Notes under the pieces: model-generated
What the model saw: the letters and a program-made list of their open reading frames with translations, nothing else
The model's database searches: none
What the model was told of the DNA's origin: nothing
Assembly (NCBI GenBank): GCA_934454435.1
Contig: CAKSGA010000108.1
Span: 1 to 7,220 of the forward strand
Source of the DNA: an uncultured Oscillospiraceae bacterium
GTDB taxonomy: Bacteria > Bacillota > Clostridia > Oscillospirales > Ruminococcaceae
Direction of reading: 5' to 3'
Length of the DNA: 7,220 nucleotides
Program-made: the position numbers and the translations under genes
Shown: positions 5,795 through 7,220 of the stretch, one piece after another
Position numbering within the stretch: position 1 is the first letter of the stretch
Layout of the letters: every line of letters begins with the position of its first letter

Positions 5795-7138
5795 ATGAGC
5801 CTTTATGACGAGCTGCGCCGGAAGCACGGCAGCTTTATTTACCACAGCTACGATCTTTCGGAGCAGGACGGTACCACTCTTCTGACGTTCCATTTTTCGA
5901 TAGACCAGTACCACTTTTATCCCCGGTGGACCTTTCCGGAGGAGTTCAGCAAGCTCAGCTATGACCGTGAGCTTGCCGACCGTATCGCTTTTTCGCTCGG
6001 TATGGCGGAGCTTGTTTCCTACTGGAAATGCGCCTGCCCGCCGACTGTAGATATCCGCTGCGGCGGACTATCAACATGGGAGAAGAACTGGTGGAAAAAA
6101 CTCTACTTCAACGGGCTTGGGGAGTTCTTCTACCGTAACGGGATAACTCCCGACTCCGACACCTTCATGACGATAAACGCCCCGGAGCCTGCTCTGCTTT
6201 CCGCTCGTGAAAACGCACTGGGCGGTTTTCTCGTCCCGATAGGCGGCGGCAAGGACAGCGTTGTCACCCTGGAGCTGCTGAAAAAGGCCGGGGTGGACAT
6301 TTCCGCATATATCATCAATTCCCGGGGAGCGACCCTCGGCTGCGCTGCCGCTGCCGGTATTCCGGCGGAGCGTATTATATCGCCGAAGCGCACGATAGAT
6401 AAGCAGCTTCTGGAGCTCAACAAGCTCGGTTATCTCAACGGGCACACGCCGTTTTCGGCGGTGGTGGCGTTCTCGGCGGAGCTTGCAGCGTGCGTCCACG
6501 GGCTGAGGTACATTGCACTTTCCAACGAAAGCAGCGCCAACGAGAGCTACGTTGAGGGAACCCGGATAAACCATCAGTACAGCAAGTCCACGGAGTTTGA
6601 ACGGGACTTCCGGGAATACTGCGAGCACAGCTTTGGCGGCTATCGGCGCTGCCCGGAGTACTTCAGCCTGCTTCGTCCCTGGAGCGAATGGCAGATCGCC
6701 CGGGAGTTCGTGAAATATCCGCAGTACTTCGGGATATTCCAGAGCTGTAACCTTGGCAGCAAGACGAATTCCTGGTGCTGTAACTGTGCAAAGTGCCTGT
6801 ATGTGTATATACTGCTGGCGGCGTTCCTGGACGACGAAACGCTGACCGGTATCTTCGGCTGCAACATGCTTGAAAAGCAGGAGCTTTCCGGCATGATGGA
6901 CGGGCTGGTGCTTGACGGCGAGGATAAGCCGTTCGAGTGCGTCGGCACTAAGGACGAGGTGCGGCTCTCCCTTGAAATGGCGTGGGAACGCCGCAGAACC
7001 GACCCGCCGGCTCTGCTGAAGCACTGGCGGGAACTCTTCCCGGAATATACGCCGGTGTCACTGGATAAATTCTACGACACGGATAATTTCGTGCCGGAAC
7101 AGCTTGTATTTTTACTCGGAGCGGAAAATGGACATTAA
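5795..7138 (+). CDS. murL: MurL: UDP-MurNAc-L-alanyl-L-glutamate epimerase
   Basis: MurL was described in Xanthomonas oryzae. It converts UDP-MurNAc-L-Ala-L-Glu to the D-Glu form, using ATP and giving AMP and pyrophosphate, and so supplies D-Glu for peptidoglycan without glutamate racemase. The 447-residue length fits. A beta-rich N-terminal third with aromatic residues (F-H-F-S-I-D-Q-Y-H-F) precedes a PP-loop ATP motif, I-G-G-G-K-D-S (149-155). S-N-E-S-S-A-N-E (243-250) and N-H-Q-Y-S-K-S (259-265) follow, then R-P-W-S-E-W-Q-I-A (294-302), and a Cys cluster W-C-C-N-C-A-K-C (327-334) with Cys318 nearby. This order of motifs is what I recall for MurL. The next gene is a MurD-family ligase whose start overlaps the murL stop by 11 nt, matching the MurD2-MurL pairing. 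GGAGG lies 4 nt before the ATG. Alternative: another PP-loop ATPase of unknown substrate; the neighbour makes this less likely. Confidence 0.88.
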   Translation: MSLYDELRRKHGSFIYHSYDLSEQDGTTLLTFHFSIDQYHFYPRWTFPEEFSKLSYDRELADRIAFSLGMAELVSYWKCACPPTVDIRCGGLSTWEKNWWKKLYFNGLGEFFYRNGITPDSDTFMTINAPEPALLSARENALGGFLVPIGGGKDSVVTLELLKKAGVDISAYIINSRGATLGCAAAAGIPAERIISPKRTIDKQLLELNKLGYLNGHTPFSAVVAFSAELAACVHGLRYIALSNESSANESYVEGTRINHQYSKSTEFERDFREYCEHSFGGYRRCPEYFSLLRPWSEWQIAREFVKYPQYFGIFQSCNLGSKTNSWCCNCAKCLYVYILLAAFLDDETLTGIFGCNMLEKQELSGMMDGLVLDGEDKPFECVGTKDEVRLSLEMAWERRRTDPPALLKHWRELFPEYTPVSLDKFYDTDNFVPEQLVFLLGAENGH

Positions 7139-7220
7139 CGAACTGAAACCAATATTTTACGGAAAGCGCTGCGTGATACTCGGCTACGGGCGTGAGGGCA
7201 GGGTCTGGCTCGGCCTGCTG
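7128..7220 (+). CDS. MurD-family ligase, probably MurD2 (UDP-MurNAc-L-Ala--L-Glu ligase), 3'-truncated by window edge
   Basis: Only the first 31 codons are present: M-D-I-N-E-L-K-P-I-F-Y-G-K-R-C-V-I-L-G-Y-G-R-E-G, then R-V-W-L-G-L-L to the edge. The segment V-I-L-G-Y-G-R-E-G is the N-terminal nucleotide-sugar-binding glycine loop of Mur ligases. The G-x-G-R-E-G form is the one I associate with MurD and MurD2 proteins. The ATG overlaps the murL stop by 11 nt in a different frame, and GGAG lies six bases before it, so the two are likely co-translated. Being joined to murL favours MurD2, the ligase that adds L-Glu to UDP-MurNAc-L-Ala for later epimerisation. The ligase catalytic domains lie off the window, so D- versus L-Glu specificity cannot be read here. 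Confidence 0.75.
   Translation, partial: MDINELKPIFYGKRCVILGYGREGRVWLGLL

Noticed and set aside
6071..7024. 317-codon open frame on the minus strand opposite murL
   Set aside because: It overlaps the conserved PP-loop protein fully, has no family resemblance, and the murL frame explains the sequence.

Overview
The window reads as a chromosomal segment of a low-G+C-type Gram-positive bacterium of class Clostridia. A Ruminococcus-like Oscillospiraceae member is the best guess, although the genes here are fairly GC-rich. The evidence is a SpoVT-type sporulation regulator, a TmcAL (YlbM-type) enzyme, strong GGAGG ribosome sites, ATGA-style gene overlaps and a sigma-A-type promoter. The species is not fixed by the sequence. 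Genes fill almost the whole window. The only sizeable non-coding stretch is the AT-rich 183-bp region 3443-3625, which holds two divergent promoters. I see no tRNA, rRNA, insertion sequence, CRISPR array or broken gene.

Left part (1-3442). The 3' part of spoVT enters from the left on the plus strand and ends in a hairpin terminator at 506-527. Converging on it is a minus-strand run of four genes. In transcription order these are ackA (acetate kinase), a short NfeD-type membrane protein with an OB-like tail, a HAD-superfamily hydrolase and a small membrane-anchored protein. The last three are packed with a 1-nt gap and an ATGA overlap. A GC-rich 10-bp hairpin lies between ackA and the NfeD gene and may limit read-through into that trio.

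Right part (3443-7220). Divergent from ackA is a plus-strand run: tmcAL (tRNA-Met cytidine acetate ligase), a mutarotase-fold DUF4380-like protein, murL, and the first 31 codons of a MurD-family ligase. MurL is a PP-loop-type enzyme that, in Xanthomonas, uses ATP to epimerise the L-Glu of UDP-MurNAc-L-Ala-L-Glu to D-Glu. Its partner there is MurD2, which adds L-Glu instead of D-Glu. Here the murL stop overlaps the murD-like start by 11 nt. The window therefore appears to carry the alternative MurD2/MurL route for putting D-Glu into peptidoglycan, in a Firmicutes-like context and with an uncharacterised sugar-mutarotase-like companion. This is the most interesting part of the window.

Links between the genes: ackA and tmcAL both act on acetate (AckA makes ATP and acetate from acetyl phosphate; TmcAL activates acetate with ATP). 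They are transcribed apart from a shared region holding a nested palindrome centred at 3547.5, a candidate operator. Shared regulation is inference.
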